DNA of 64,000 nt from Kineococcus sp. NBC_00420 (GTDB taxonomy: Bacteria; Actinomycetota; Actinomycetes; Actinomycetales; Kineococcaceae), in contig NZ_CP107930.1 in the NCBI RefSeq assembly GCF_036021035.1, forward strand, positions 682,001 to 746,000. Reading direction: 5' to 3'. The notes under the pieces were generated by a model. It ran no database searches, was not told the DNA's origin, and was given only the letters and a program-made list of their open reading frames with translations. The position numbers and the translations under genes are program-made. This document shows positions 35,696-45,104 of this stretch, one piece after another. Each line of letters opens with the position of its first letter. The stretch's first letter is position 1.

Positions 35696-36065
35696 TCAGC
35701 CGCAGCAGTCGTCTCCGCACCCGCACCTGCCCGCCACCACGTGTCCACTCGACGCGTCGGCACCCGGCACGCTGGCGTGCGGTGCGCAGCACCCTTCCCC
35801 GCGCCAGGCCTGCCGGCCCTCCTTCACCGCGATGACGGCGATGACCAGCCCCGCGATCGGGGCCGCCCACGACCAGCCCACCACGGCGTTGACCACCAGC
35901 CCCACCAGCAGCACCCCGGAGAGGTAGGTGCACAGCAGCGTCTGCTGGGAATCGGCCACCGCGGTGGCCGAACCCAGCTCACGTCCGGCCCGGCGCTGGG
36001 CCGCAGACAGGAACGGCATGACCAGCAGACTCAGCGCGGCCAGCCCGATCCCCACGCTGACGTGG
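35696..36065 (-). pseudogene. C-terminal fragment of a cation diffusion facilitator
   Basis: The minus strand reads GIGLAALSLLVMPFLSAAQRR, then ELGSATAVADSQQTLLCTYLSGVLL, NAVVGWSWAAPIAGLVIAVI and EGRQAWRG.GCC, the last four helices of a CDF metal transporter, here with a His/Cys-rich tail (CGCGDDCCG). The N-terminal half with the first metal-binding site is absent; the break lies beside the IS21 element at about 36.1 kb. Confidence 0.7.
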
Positions 36066-36338
36066 AGGGCCAACCAAACACTCCAGTGGACTGACCCGGC
36101 CGCGCCCCGAAGTCCAGCAACCTGGAGTGCTGCGGCCTGGCGCCTCACACCATGGCCCAGCGTCGCCCTCAGCCCGCTGCAAGTACGACGCGCATTCTGC
36201 TGATGCCGCTCACGTGAAAGTCTCCAGTCCTGCTCACTGGAATTCCCCACCCGTGTGGCTCCGCAGAACCAGGCGGAGCCCCTCCGAGGCTGGTGGTCTC
36301 TGACCACGCACCAGCACTCGAAGGAACTCCTGCAGCAG

Positions 36339-37827
36339 ATGCTGACACGGGAGGAAGACATCGTCCCCCGCAAGCGGGAGGTGCCCCCAGCCCACGCACT
36401 CGCCGCCCAAGGCATCACGATCTCCGCGATCGCCCGCCACCTCCGTCGAGACCGCAAGACCATCCGCGCCCACCTGTCCGGCGAGCGGACCGCCGGGGTT
36501 CGCGCCAAGACCATCCCCGATGCCTTCGAGCCCTTCGTCGACTACGTCCGCGCCCGTCTGACCGAAGACGCTCACCTGCGGGTCAGCGCCCTCTCCGACG
36601 AACTCGAACCACTCGGCTGGGGCGGCGGATACTCCACGCTGACCCGTCAGGTCCGCGACCGCGGCCTGCGCCCACGGTGTGAGCAGTGCCGGAGCCTGAA
36701 AGACCGTCCCATCGCCGTCATCGACCACCCGCCCGGGGCGGAGACGCAGTTCGACTGGGTCGAGTTGCCCGACCCGCCCGCGCACTGGGGGGGTGGGGCA
36801 AGCACGCCCACCTGCGGGTGGGAGCCTCATCGCACTCCGGACGCTGGCGGGGAGTGCTGGTGGAGTCGGAAGAACAGGCCCACCTCGCCGGCGCCCTGCA
36901 CCAAGTGGCCGACCGTCTCGGCGGGCCCACCCGGGCCTGACGCTTCGACCGGATGTCGACCGTCGCCGCGCCGGGGTCGGGGAGGGGTGACGGCTACGTT
37001 CGCCCGCCTGGCCAAGCACTACGCCGTCACCGTCGAACTCTGCCCATCCCGGCGCGGCAACCGCAAGGGTGTCGTCGAGAAGGCCAACCACGCCGCCGCG
37101 CAACGCTTCTGGCGGTCCCTGCCCGACACGATCGACGGTGGGGACAGGTCGAAGCCGATCACCGTCGAGCAGGCCCAGGCCCAGGCCCGACGCCTGGTGC
37201 GCCGCCAAGGGCGATGCGCGTCTGCGGGTGATCCTCGAACCTGACGGGACCCACCGGCGCACCACCGTCGGTGAACTTGCCGCCGCGGAACCGTTGCGGC
37301 CATTGCCATTACCGTACCCGGTGACGGCGACCGTGGAACGGATCGCATCGGCGCAGGCCTTGATGTCCTACGGCGGAAACTCCTAGTTCGTCACACCTGA
37401 ACTGGCCCGCGCCGCCGTTCTCGTCACCGTCGTCCACGGCGCCGATCACCTCGCCATCGCCCCGGCCGCTTCACCGGCGGCGGTCGTGGCCCGCTACCGA
37501 CTCGTCGCCGCCGGGACCGGCGCAACGGTCCGCGATGACCATCACGTGACCGCGTTGCACACCGCCGCGACGACCGCCGCCGCCGCCGGGAGTGAGACGA
37601 ACCTGCCGCACCGGCATGAGCGTCGGGTTCCACCCGGCGCGATTGCAGTGCTGGCCGCACAAGCCATGCAACGCAACATTAACGGCCAATTCAACGGTCA
37701 GCTCGGACATGTCCCTGGACAGATGGCCCTGGTCGAGGACGCTGGCCGCTTGAGCGAGTCGGACGCTGCTGTCGTCGACCTCGAACGCTACGCCGCGATC
37801 GCGGTAGGACGGAACACCCTGCGATGA
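36339..37827 (+). pseudogene. IS21-family transposase IstA, several frameshifts
   Basis: It starts well (ISAIARHLRRDRKTIRAHLSGE helix-turn-helix; the DDE core begins at ETQFDWVELPDPP) but shifts frame in the G-rich run near 36787-36798, again near 36940-36990 and near 37200, and meets a stop near 37384. The last part (PGAIAVLAAQAMQRN, DLERYAAIAVGR) is again in frame and its TGA overlaps istB (ATGA at 37824), the normal IS21 arrangement. Non-functional. Confidence 0.85.
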
Positions 37828-38602
37828 ACGCCCAAGACCTCAGCACCCCCAACACGACGACGCCGGCCAGTCTCCACCAACAACTGGGCGCCCACCTCGC
37901 CACCCTGCGCCTGCACGCCGCCGCGCAACACCTCCCCGCCGTCCTCGACCAGGCCGTCACCGAAGGCCTGTCGATGACCGTAGCTCTGGAGAAACTCCTG
38001 GCTCTTGAGGTCGCCGACACCGAAGCACGCCGCTTGGCCGGGCGACTGCGGTTCGCCTCCCTCCCGACCCCGGCGAGCATCGAGAACTTTGGCCTGAGCA
38101 CCGCCGCCGGCATCGACCCGCACCTGCTGCAGGAACTCGCGACCTGCCGCTACCTCGAGACCGCGACCAACGTCCTGCTCATCGGGCCACCCGGTGTCGG
38201 CAAGACCCACCTCGCCGTCGCCTTGGCCCGCAATGCTGTCGAAAGCGGCTACCGCACCTACTTCACCACCGCCGCCGATCTCGTCGCCCGCTGCCACCGC
38301 GCGGCCATCGAAGGCCGCTGGAACTGCACGATGCGCTTCTTCGCCGGACCGACTCTGCTCGTGATCGATGAACTCGGGTACCTCCCGTTACCGGCCAAGG
38401 CTGCCTCGCCTCTGTTCCAAGTCGTGTCCCAGCACTACGCGAAAACCTCGATCATCCTCACGACCAACCGCGGTGTCGCGTCCTGGGCGAGATCCTCGGC
38501 GACGCGACCGTCGCTGTCGCCATGCTCGACCGGCTCCTGCACCGCTCCGTCGTCCTCAACCTCGACGGCGACTCCTACCGCCGCCACGGCCGCCGTCGCG
38601 TG
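37824..38602 (+). pseudogene. IS21-family helper ATPase IstB, frameshifted near its end
   Basis: The AAA+ part is intact: Walker A LLIGPPGVGKTHLAVAL, Walker B LLVIDELGYLPL, sensor region IILTTNRGVASW. After SW one G is missing (TGGGCGAGATC instead of TGGGGCGAGATC), so the usual GEILGDATVAVAMLDRLLHR and VVLNLDGDSYR continue in another frame. The last 40 residues, needed for IstA contact, are lost unless read through. Confidence 0.85.
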
Positions 38603-38681
38603 AGCGCAAGGTCATCCGGGGATGCGCGGCACCGGGCATGCCGCGTTCCGCGGCCAGTTCGGCGTGGTCGTCGGCAGGTCT

Positions 38682-39131
38682 TCACGCCACCAGTCGGCAC
38701 CACACCGTCTTCCCCTCACCAGCTGCATCATCGGTGTCGTTGTCGGTTCCGGTATCGATGCCGGTGGTGTGCCGGCCGCCGATGTGGTGGTGCTCCACCC
38801 CCCACTCAGCACTGAGCAGGTCCACCAGATGCACCCCACGACCACCCACCGCTTCGGGCTCAACCTCGCGGGGGCGGGGCAGGTCAGCGCTGCCGTCGCT
38901 GACCGAGACCAGGACACTGACCGGACCGGTGCACTCGATCCTGACCATGATCGGCGGTCCGCCGTGACGCACCGCGTTGACGACCAGCTCCGTCACCAGC
39001 AGGTGGACCCGCTCACGCTCGACGCTGTCGTGGGTGGTGCACCAGTGCTCGTCGATGAACACCCGAGCCAGTCGCCCAGAAGCCAGTTCCGCGGGCAGGG
39101 TCACTTGTGAAGGCGGGGTGATAGCGCACAC
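38682..39131 (-). CDS. RsbW-like ATP-binding regulatory protein
   Basis: 149 residues. HATPase motifs are LLVTELVVNAVRHG (N box), SVSDGSADLPRP (G1) and GGRGVHLVDLLSAEWG (G2), ending GEGKTVWCRLV. A Thr/Asp-rich insertion (TTGIDTGTDNDTDD) precedes the last strand. Third such kinase in the window and the second within 4 kb. It lies between IstB and the LuxR-type gene; no obvious partner. Confidence 0.8.
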   Translation of the reverse strand: MCAITPPSQVTLPAELASGRLARVFIDEHWCTTHDSVERERVHLLVTELVVNAVRHGGPPIMVRIECTGPVSVLVSVSDGSADLPRPREVEPEAVGGRGVHLVDLLSAEWGVEHHHIGGRHTTGIDTGTDNDTDDAAGEGKTVWCRLVA

Positions 39132-39512
39132 GCGTTCATCGTCAGGTCAGTGCGGAGGCCTCGCCCCTCCAAGACACCCTGAACCGCAGATCCGACGTGC
39201 AGGATCGAACTGCAGACCTAGCGCAGCGCCACCACCACCGCGGTCGGTCACGCTGTCGGGCCGGACTCGACCGTCGTACCGGTACCGACGCCGGCAGCGG
39301 TGTGAGACCAGGTCATCAGCCCACCTCGATGCTCACAGACAGTTTCCACCGGCGTGTCCGCTCGAAGTCGTGCTGCGCCACCGGGGGCCGATCAGGTCAC
39401 CTTCTAGTTGAGCACTTGAACATTGCTAGCTGCCACCCGATCCTGACTTGGACGGCGAACCTCACTCTCGCCACCAAGCACGACTCCAGCAGCGATGAAG
39501 GGTCCCCACGAC
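39132..39512. other. Intergenic with a T-arm-like sequence
   Basis: No gene supported. It contains a perfect tRNA T-arm-like element at 39198-39214 (separate entry). Confidence 0.4.
39198..39214 (-). repeat. tRNA T-arm-like remnant
   Basis: On the minus strand TGCAG-TTCGATC-CTGCA forms a five-base-pair stem with a seven-base loop fitting the TTCRANY consensus exactly. No D-arm, anticodon arm or acceptor pairing is seen upstream, so it is at most a tRNA 3' fragment, such as an integration scar. Confidence 0.35.
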
Positions 39513-39920
39513 ATGACGCACACCAACCTGGCGGCCACGGACGGCAACCGGGTACAGGTCCCCACCGACTGGTTCGCAGACGTCCTGCGAGCCACCGCCG
39601 ACGGTGAGCGTCGAGCGATCGTGGAGGACGCCGCCGGCCACCGCTTCGTCATCGTCTCCGAGGCCCACTACCGCGCACTCGAGGACGCCGAACGTGCCCA
39701 GTCCCAGTCACCAGGTCACCCCGGAGTCACCCTGACCGCCCGCGAGCAGGAGATCCTGCAGCTGATCGCTGAGGGCTGCCCCGGTGCCGTCGCCGCCGAA
39801 CGCCTCGGCCTGGCCCCCAACACCGTCGCCCAGCACCTGGTCTCGGTGCGCCGCAAGTACGGCGTCCACTCCTCCGCCGCTGCCGCCGCCCTCGCCCGCC
39901 AGGGCGGTCTCATCTCCTGA
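39513..39920 (+). CDS. LuxR-type DNA-binding protein with short N-terminal domain
   Basis: 135 residues. The first 65 (VPTDWFADVLRATADGERRA, AGHRFVIVSEAHYRALEDAE) look like an antitoxin or PHD-type regulatory stub rather than a receiver. The C-terminal LuxR domain reads LTAREQEILQLIAEGCPGAV, LGLAPNTVAQHLVSVRRKYG. There is no phosphoacceptor domain, so activity is set otherwise, for instance by the kinases around it. ATG 39513 (GAAGGG upstream) or ATG 39495. Confidence 0.75.
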   Translation: MTHTNLAATDGNRVQVPTDWFADVLRATADGERRAIVEDAAGHRFVIVSEAHYRALEDAERAQSQSPGHPGVTLTAREQEILQLIAEGCPGAVAAERLGLAPNTVAQHLVSVRRKYGVHSSAAAAALARQGGLIS

Positions 39921-40378
39921 CCCGACCTTGCACAACCGACCCTGGACAATCCGGCGTTGGACAACGCAGCCTTGGACAACGCGACCCTGATGACCCAGCC
40001 CTCAAGGCACAACCACCCGCTAGGTCGCAAGGGTCTGCTGCGTGGATCGGTGACAACCGAGCCAGCACCGGCACCTGCCGCCGGACCTGAAGACCTGAAC
40101 GTCACCCCGTCCACCTGGACGGCTTCAAGCCGCTCTGCTGGGTATCGCTCCGGTCTGCATCGCTGTCTCGCACCCGCTGACCCTCTTCGTCGCGGGTTGC
40201 TCACCCTTGTTGCGGTTGCCCACCCCTCCACCCGACCCGCCCCGGTTCTCGCGTGGTCGTTCTCACGCCTCCGCTGGTACAAACGTTCTCAGGGCCACAC
40301 GTCTCCTCACGAGGGCGCTCGAGCGAGGTGAACGCCAGCCCGTCTGAGACCTCGGCAGAGCCTTCGAAGGAGGGTGCA
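39921..40378. other. Intergenic with short GGACAA-type repeats
   Basis: No gene supported. Just after the LuxR gene a degenerate 15-base unit around TTGGACAACGCAGCC occurs about four times (39937-39985), perhaps translation-independent slippage. The AAGGAGGG site at its right end belongs to the PAS gene. Confidence 0.4.
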
Positions 40379-41155
40379 GTGGACAGTGGGATCGATCGCG
40401 AGCACCGTCTGCACCTGCGCGCAGAGAAGGTCGCGGACCTCATCGAAGCACTGTGGGGCGACTCACCACCTCTGGGACCAGACCCGAAGCTGAGCACCTT
40501 CATCGACGCCCTGGGCGGTGACGACGAGCACGGCCGCCAAGACCACACCGTCGTGCACGGCGACGGACTGACCTACCGCCAACTCGTTGCCGCCCTGCTG
40601 GACAGTGGATCACGCGCTCAAGCCCTCGCCCACCTCCCCGCGCCGCTGCTGGAGCGTCTCCTCGCCGCGGGGGCACTCACGGTGGCCCCGGTCAGCATCG
40701 GGATGGCCGCCCTGCCCGCCGCGCACACCGGCGCCTGGGACTTCGACGCCGTCACCGGCCTGGTCAGCTTCGACGCCGAAGCCGCCCGCCTGATGGGGCT
40801 GACACACCACGGCGGCCAAGGCACCCTCGACATGGCCCGAGCAGATCACGTGCACCCCGACGACCGAGCGCTCGTGGCCGCCGCGCTGGACGAAGCGTTG
40901 CGGACCGGACGACGCTATGAGACCCGGTTCCGGTGTGCGATGCCCGACGGCACCTACGCCTGGCGCGCCAGCCGCGCCCGAGCGTTGAACCCTGTCGAGT
41001 CGGCAGCCACCACGTCCGGATACGGCGGTCCGGATCGCCGTGCACGTGTTCGCTACCGTCCACAGCTCTCCGGCGTGCATCCCTCGACTGACACGACGGC
41101 CTCGGAGGGGATTCGTTGGACGCGTCTGATCGGCTTCATCGCCGCCGACGAGTAG
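40379..41155 (+). CDS. PAS-domain protein, C-terminally truncated
   Basis: 258 residues from GTG 40379 with AAGGAGGGTGCA upstream. After a helical N-terminal domain (about 1-100) comes one PAS fold: GAWDFDAVTGLVSFDAEAAR, DHVHPDDRALVAAALDEAL, RYETRFRCAMPDGTYAWRAS. The match ends at ARALNP; the remaining tail looks like out-of-frame sequence, and the gene ends 85 bases before an IS630 insertion. An effector domain may have been lost. Such PAS proteins usually precede GGDEF or phosphatase domains. Confidence 0.7.
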   Translation: MDSGIDREHRLHLRAEKVADLIEALWGDSPPLGPDPKLSTFIDALGGDDEHGRQDHTVVHGDGLTYRQLVAALLDSGSRAQALAHLPAPLLERLLAAGALTVAPVSIGMAALPAAHTGAWDFDAVTGLVSFDAEAARLMGLTHHGGQGTLDMARADHVHPDDRALVAAALDEALRTGRRYETRFRCAMPDGTYAWRASRARALNPVESAATTSGYGGPDRRARVRYRPQLSGVHPSTDTTASEGIRWTRLIGFIAADE

Positions 41156-41239
41156 ACCGCAGACGGCCTTCACCACGCCCGCCTGCTCGACAGCGACATG
41201 GGTGGTCAGCACCACTGGGCGCATCGAGTGCTCCATCAC

Positions 41240-42313
41240 CTAGTGTCCTCCGCCGGAGATCCGCTGCAGAAGTCGCCCGAGTGACGCCAAGATCTGATCC
41301 GCGGTCTTGGTCCAGACGAACGGTCTCGGATTCTCGTTGCAGTCCGCGACCCAGGCGCGCAGATCAGCTTCCAGGGCCTGAACGCTGTGGTGATCGCTTC
41401 GGCGCAGCAGATCGTCAGTGACGTAGGCGAAGAGGCGCTCGACCTGGTTCAGCCACGAGGAGTAGGTGGCGGTGTTGTGCATGTGGAACCGGGGGTGCTT
41501 GTGGGTGCCGTAGTTGTCGCAGACGACGTGCACGTCGAGGTCGTCAGGGACAGCTTGGTGAGGAACTTCTTGAACTCCACCGCCCGGTGTCGACGGTGGG
41601 TCGAGGCGATCACCGTGCCGTCGGCGATGTTCAGGGCTGCGAACAAGGTCGTGGTGCCGTGTGCATGCGGGGACGGACGTAGTCGTGGGTCCGCTTCTCC
41701 GGCATGCCCGGCATCATCGGGAACGCCGGCTGAGAGCGGGCCAGATCCTGGACCTGGCTCTTCTCATCCACGCAGAGCACCACCGCAGCCTCGGGCGGGT
41801 TCAGGTAGAGGCCGACCCTCATGTGTCGACGTCGTGGACCTTCTCCACGAACAGTGGGTCGTTGGACAGCTTGAACCCTTCAGCCCGGTGCGGCTGGAGG
41901 CCGAACGCCTTCCAGATCCGCCCGACCGTGGACTCGCTCAACCCGCTGCGCTGCGCCATCTTCGACCGCGACCAGTGCGTCGCGTTCTTGGGTGTGGCCT
42001 CCAAGGTGGCGACGACGACGTCCTCGACCTGGTCGGTGGTGATCGAGGCCGGTCGGCCCGGTCGAGGTTCGTCGCTCAGGCCGTCGAGTCGGTCGGTCAC
42101 AAACCGCCGCCGCCACTTGCCGACGGTGGCCTCGTTGCAGCCCAGCCTCTCGGCGACCTCACGGCTGGATGTGCCTTCGGCGCAGGCCAGGATGAGCCGC
42201 GAACGGAGCGCCAGGGCCTGGGCTGAGGTGTGTCGCCGGGTCCAGCGTTGCAGTTGCTCACGTTCGTCGTCGGTGAGTACGAGCTCGGCCTTGGGGCGTC
42301 CAGTACGAGGCAT
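41240..42313 (-). pseudogene. IS630-family transposase, fragmented
   Basis: The N-terminal helix-turn-helix part (LTDDEREQLQRWTRRHTSAQ; EVAERLGCNEATVGKWRRRF) is intact to about 41819. The catalytic part is spread over other frames: [20 protein letters not shown] (first D), [31 protein letters not shown] (second D), SSWLNQVERLFAYVT (E). A short deletion follows THKHP. At least three frame changes make it inactive. Confidence 0.85.
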
Positions 42314-42358
42314 TCCCGCCACTGTACTTCCGTAGCGTATCTCCGGCGGAGGACACTA
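41241..42358 (-). mobile_element. IS630-family insertion sequence with terminal repeats
   Basis: About 1.1 kb. The ends TAGTGTCCTCCGCCGGAGAT (41241-41260) and its reverse complement at 42339-42358 match almost perfectly, extending a few bases inward with one mismatch. TA stands at both ends (41241-41242, 42357-42358), the typical IS630 target duplication. The insertion separates the PAS gene from the GGDEF-EAL gene, whose first start codon lies only 22 bases outside the element. Confidence 0.9.
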
Positions 42359-42379
42359 GACAGCCGAAGCGGCATTCGA

Positions 42380-45085
42380 GTGAATCTTCGTCTGATCGCT
42401 TTTTCAATCGGCATCAAGCGTCGATTCCCCAGCGTGCGTCCCCTTCCCCGTCGGTCTCCCACCTTGCAGCGCAGCTTGATGGCCCTGGTGCTCGTCCCAG
42501 TGCTCGGGTTGGTGAGCGTCGTCGGCGTCGTGGTCGACCAACGCCGGGACGTCTCTGTAGCCGCGGAATCGGCCGCGGCGCAGGTGCGCGCGGCCGTCCT
42601 GCTGGACACCGTCCGCGGCAGCGTGGCCCAGGAGGTCGTCCCGGTCCTGGCCCAGTCGGTGCTGAGCGAGCCCACCACCGCCTCCGCGCTCGGCCTCGAC
42701 GCCTCCAGCATCGCCGGCATCGCCGCCCTCGCCGGGCCGGCGATCACCCAGCAGCTGCACAGCGTCCAGACCGCCACCGACGAAGCGGTCACCGCGACCA
42801 CCGGGACCCCCGCGGCAGCCGAAGCCGCAGCCGCCGCGCGGACCGTCGCCGCACTGCGCGAGAGCGCCACCGCAGGCGGCGACGCCACGGCCACGTTCGA
42901 CTCCTACCGGCAGGTGGTCGCGGACCTGACGGGGCAGGTCGACGCCCACCTCGACGCCGCCCGCGATCAGTCCCTGGACGGTCCGGGAGCCCGTGCTGTC
43001 GCCGACCTCGACCGGGCACAGGAGGCCGCGACCTACGCCAGCCTCGAGGTGCCGCTCTACCTCGGCTCGGTCTCCCTCGACGCCGCCACCGCGGCGGACG
43101 CGCGCTCCTCCTTCCTGCAGGCCTGGGGCGGGTACCGGGCCGCGGACGCCGACCTCACCGCACACGGCGGTGCCGACGCGGTCGCCGGGTGGCGCACCGC
43201 GACGACCGGGGACGCCGGGAAGCAGGTCGACGAGATCACGAACGCCGCCGCTCTGTCCGGCTCTGCGCTCTCGCTCCCCCAGTTCTTCACCCTCACCACG
43301 GCGAACACCGCCCGCAACGCGGCCATCCGCGGGGCCGTCGTCGAGATCGGCGACCGGGCCGTCGCGGCCACCTCGCGACCGGCCCGACGGGCCGCTGAGG
43401 ACCTGCGCCACCTGCTGCTCGCCGCGCTGGTGCTGCTCGTGGTCACCGCCAGCGTGATGGTGGTGGTGCACCGCTTCATCGCTCGTCCGCTGCACCGCCT
43501 CGCCGCCCAGGCCGAAGCCGTGCGCGACGGTGAACTCCTCGACGTCGCCGAAGGGGGACCGCGTGAGGTGCGCACCGTCGCCCGAGGACTGGCCGCGACC
43601 GTCGCGAGCCTTCGGCGGGTACGCGCCCAGGCTCAGGCCGTCGCCGACGGGGAGATCACCTCCGACCTCGTCCGGGAACCCCTGGCCGGGTCCTTGGGCG
43701 CGGTCGTGCACGCCTCGATCACGCAGATGATCAGCGCCATCCACGAGCGGGAACGGCTGCAGGCCAGCATGGCTCACCAGGCTTCCCACGACGCTCTGAC
43801 TGAACTGCCCAACCGTGCGGAAGCTCTCGTGCTGATCGAGCGGGCGCTGCACCGCTCCGCCCGCCACGACCAGCCCGTCGGTCTGCTCTTCGTCGACCTC
43901 GACCACTTCAAACAGGTCAACGACTCCTACGGCCACGCCGCGGGTGACGAACTGCTCCGCGTCGTCTCCGCGCGGATGGAGGCGACCGTCCGGGGCGGGG
44001 ACGCCGTCTGCCGCCTCGGCGGGGACGAGTTCGTCGTCGTGGTCGAACCGGCCGAGGACCACCGTCAGCTGGTGGAACTCGGTGAGCGGTTGATCGCCGC
44101 GGTGTCGGCTCCCGTGCTCCTCGGCGATCGAACCGCGCGCGTCGGGGCGAGCATCGGCGTCGCCGTGAGCGGCGCGCAGACCACCTCCGAACGTCTCCTG
44201 CAGGAGGCCGACGCCGCAGCGTATCGCGCGAAGGGCAGCGGCCGGGGTGTCGTGGAAGTCTTCGACGACGAACTGCGCCGAGAACTCAGCGCCCAGGCCG
44301 AGACGGAGGAAGCACTGCGCGAGGCTCTGCTGGGTGGGGAACTCGTACTTCACTACCAACCAGTGCTGGACCTCGCGACCGGCGGCACCGCCGGGGTCGA
44401 GGCACTGGTGCGCTGGAACCGCCCCGGTCACGGACTCGTACCCCCCGATGAGTTCATCCCCACCGCCGAACGCTCCGACCTCATCTGCGACATCGGCCGC
44501 TGGGCCCTGGGCCGGGCCCTCGACCAGCTGAGCTGGTGGGACACCGCGGGCGGGGAACTCGCAGGTCTCACCGTCGCGGTGAACATCTCCGGTCGACACC
44601 TCGCCGCCAGATACCTCCTCGACGACGTCGCCGACGCACTGGCGCGCAGCGGGATCGACCCGTCACGACTGACGCTGGAGATCACCGAGACGGTCCTGGT
44701 CGACGAACCCACCGCGCTGGACCAGCTCAACGCGTTGCGCCAGTTCGGGGTCCGGATCGCCATCGACGACTTCGGCACCGGCTACACCTCCATCGGCCAA
44801 CTCCCCCGACTGCCCGTCGACGTCCTGAAGATCGACCGGAGCTTCGTCTCGACACCCGGCGAAGGACACGCCGACCTGGTCCGCCTCGTGATCAGCGCAG
44901 CCCACAGCTTCCACCTCGGAGTCGTCGCCGAAGGAATCGAGGAGGACGGGCAGCTGCAGTCCTTGATCGACGCGTCCTGCGACAGTGGACAGGGGTTCCT
45001 CTTCGCCCGACCTGTCGACGCCGCGGATCTGGCCCTACCCCGAAGGAAAGTTTCTCCCCAGCCTCCCTTCGCCGGCGCGAGGTAA
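42380..45085 (+). CDS. Membrane sensor with GGDEF and EAL domains (c-di-GMP turnover)
   Basis: About 901 residues. A first membrane helix (LMALVLVPVLGLVSVVGVVV) precedes a helical extracytoplasmic sensor of about 300 residues, a second helix (LLLAALVLLVVTASVMVVV), HAMP, then GGDEF (RLGGDEFVVVV, about 547) and EAL (GVEALVRWNRPGHG, about 673; LEITETVL, IDDFGTGYTS, LKIDRSFV, VVAEGIEE). Both catalytic motifs are complete, so it may make or hydrolyse c-di-GMP. The start is unsure: GTG 42380 or 42434, both right after the IS630 element, which must have replaced its promoter. Confidence 0.9.
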   Translation: MNLRLIAFSIGIKRRFPSVRPLPRRSPTLQRSLMALVLVPVLGLVSVVGVVVDQRRDVSVAAESAAAQVRAAVLLDTVRGSVAQEVVPVLAQSVLSEPTTASALGLDASSIAGIAALAGPAITQQLHSVQTATDEAVTATTGTPAAAEAAAAARTVAALRESATAGGDATATFDSYRQVVADLTGQVDAHLDAARDQSLDGPGARAVADLDRAQEAATYASLEVPLYLGSVSLDAATAADARSSFLQAWGGYRAADADLTAHGGADAVAGWRTATTGDAGKQVDEITNAAALSGSALSLPQFFTLTTANTARNAAIRGAVVEIGDRAVAATSRPARRAAEDLRHLLLAALVLLVVTASVMVVVHRFIARPLHRLAAQAEAVRDGELLDVAEGGPREVRTVARGLAATVASLRRVRAQAQAVADGEITSDLVREPLAGSLGAVVHASITQMISAIHERERLQASMAHQASHDALTELPNRAEALVLIERALHRSARHDQPVGLLFVDLDHFKQVNDSYGHAAGDELLRVVSARMEATVRGGDAVCRLGGDEFVVVVEPAEDHRQLVELGERLIAAVSAPVLLGDRTARVGASIGVAVSGAQTTSERLLQEADAAAYRAKGSGRGVVEVFDDELRRELSAQAETEEALREALLGGELVLHYQPVLDLATGGTAGVEALVRWNRPGHGLVPPDEFIPTAERSDLICDIGRWALGRALDQLSWWDTAGGELAGLTVAVNISGRHLAARYLLDDVADALARSGIDPSRLTLEITETVLVDEPTALDQLNALRQFGVRIAIDDFGTGYTSIGQLPRLPVDVLKIDRSFVSTPGEGHADLVRLVISAAHSFHLGVVAEGIEEDGQLQSLIDASCDSGQGFLFARPVDAADLALPRRKVSPQPPFAGAR

Positions 45086-45104
45086 GAATGGCGGGCACGA
45101 GGAG

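Noticed and set aside
39150-39260. Intact tRNA gene around the T-arm
   Set aside because: No anticodon arm, D-arm or acceptor pairing can be built.
42404-44599. Minus-strand open frame of 731 codons
   Set aside because: Shadow of the GGDEF-EAL gene, whose catalytic motifs are unambiguous on the other strand.
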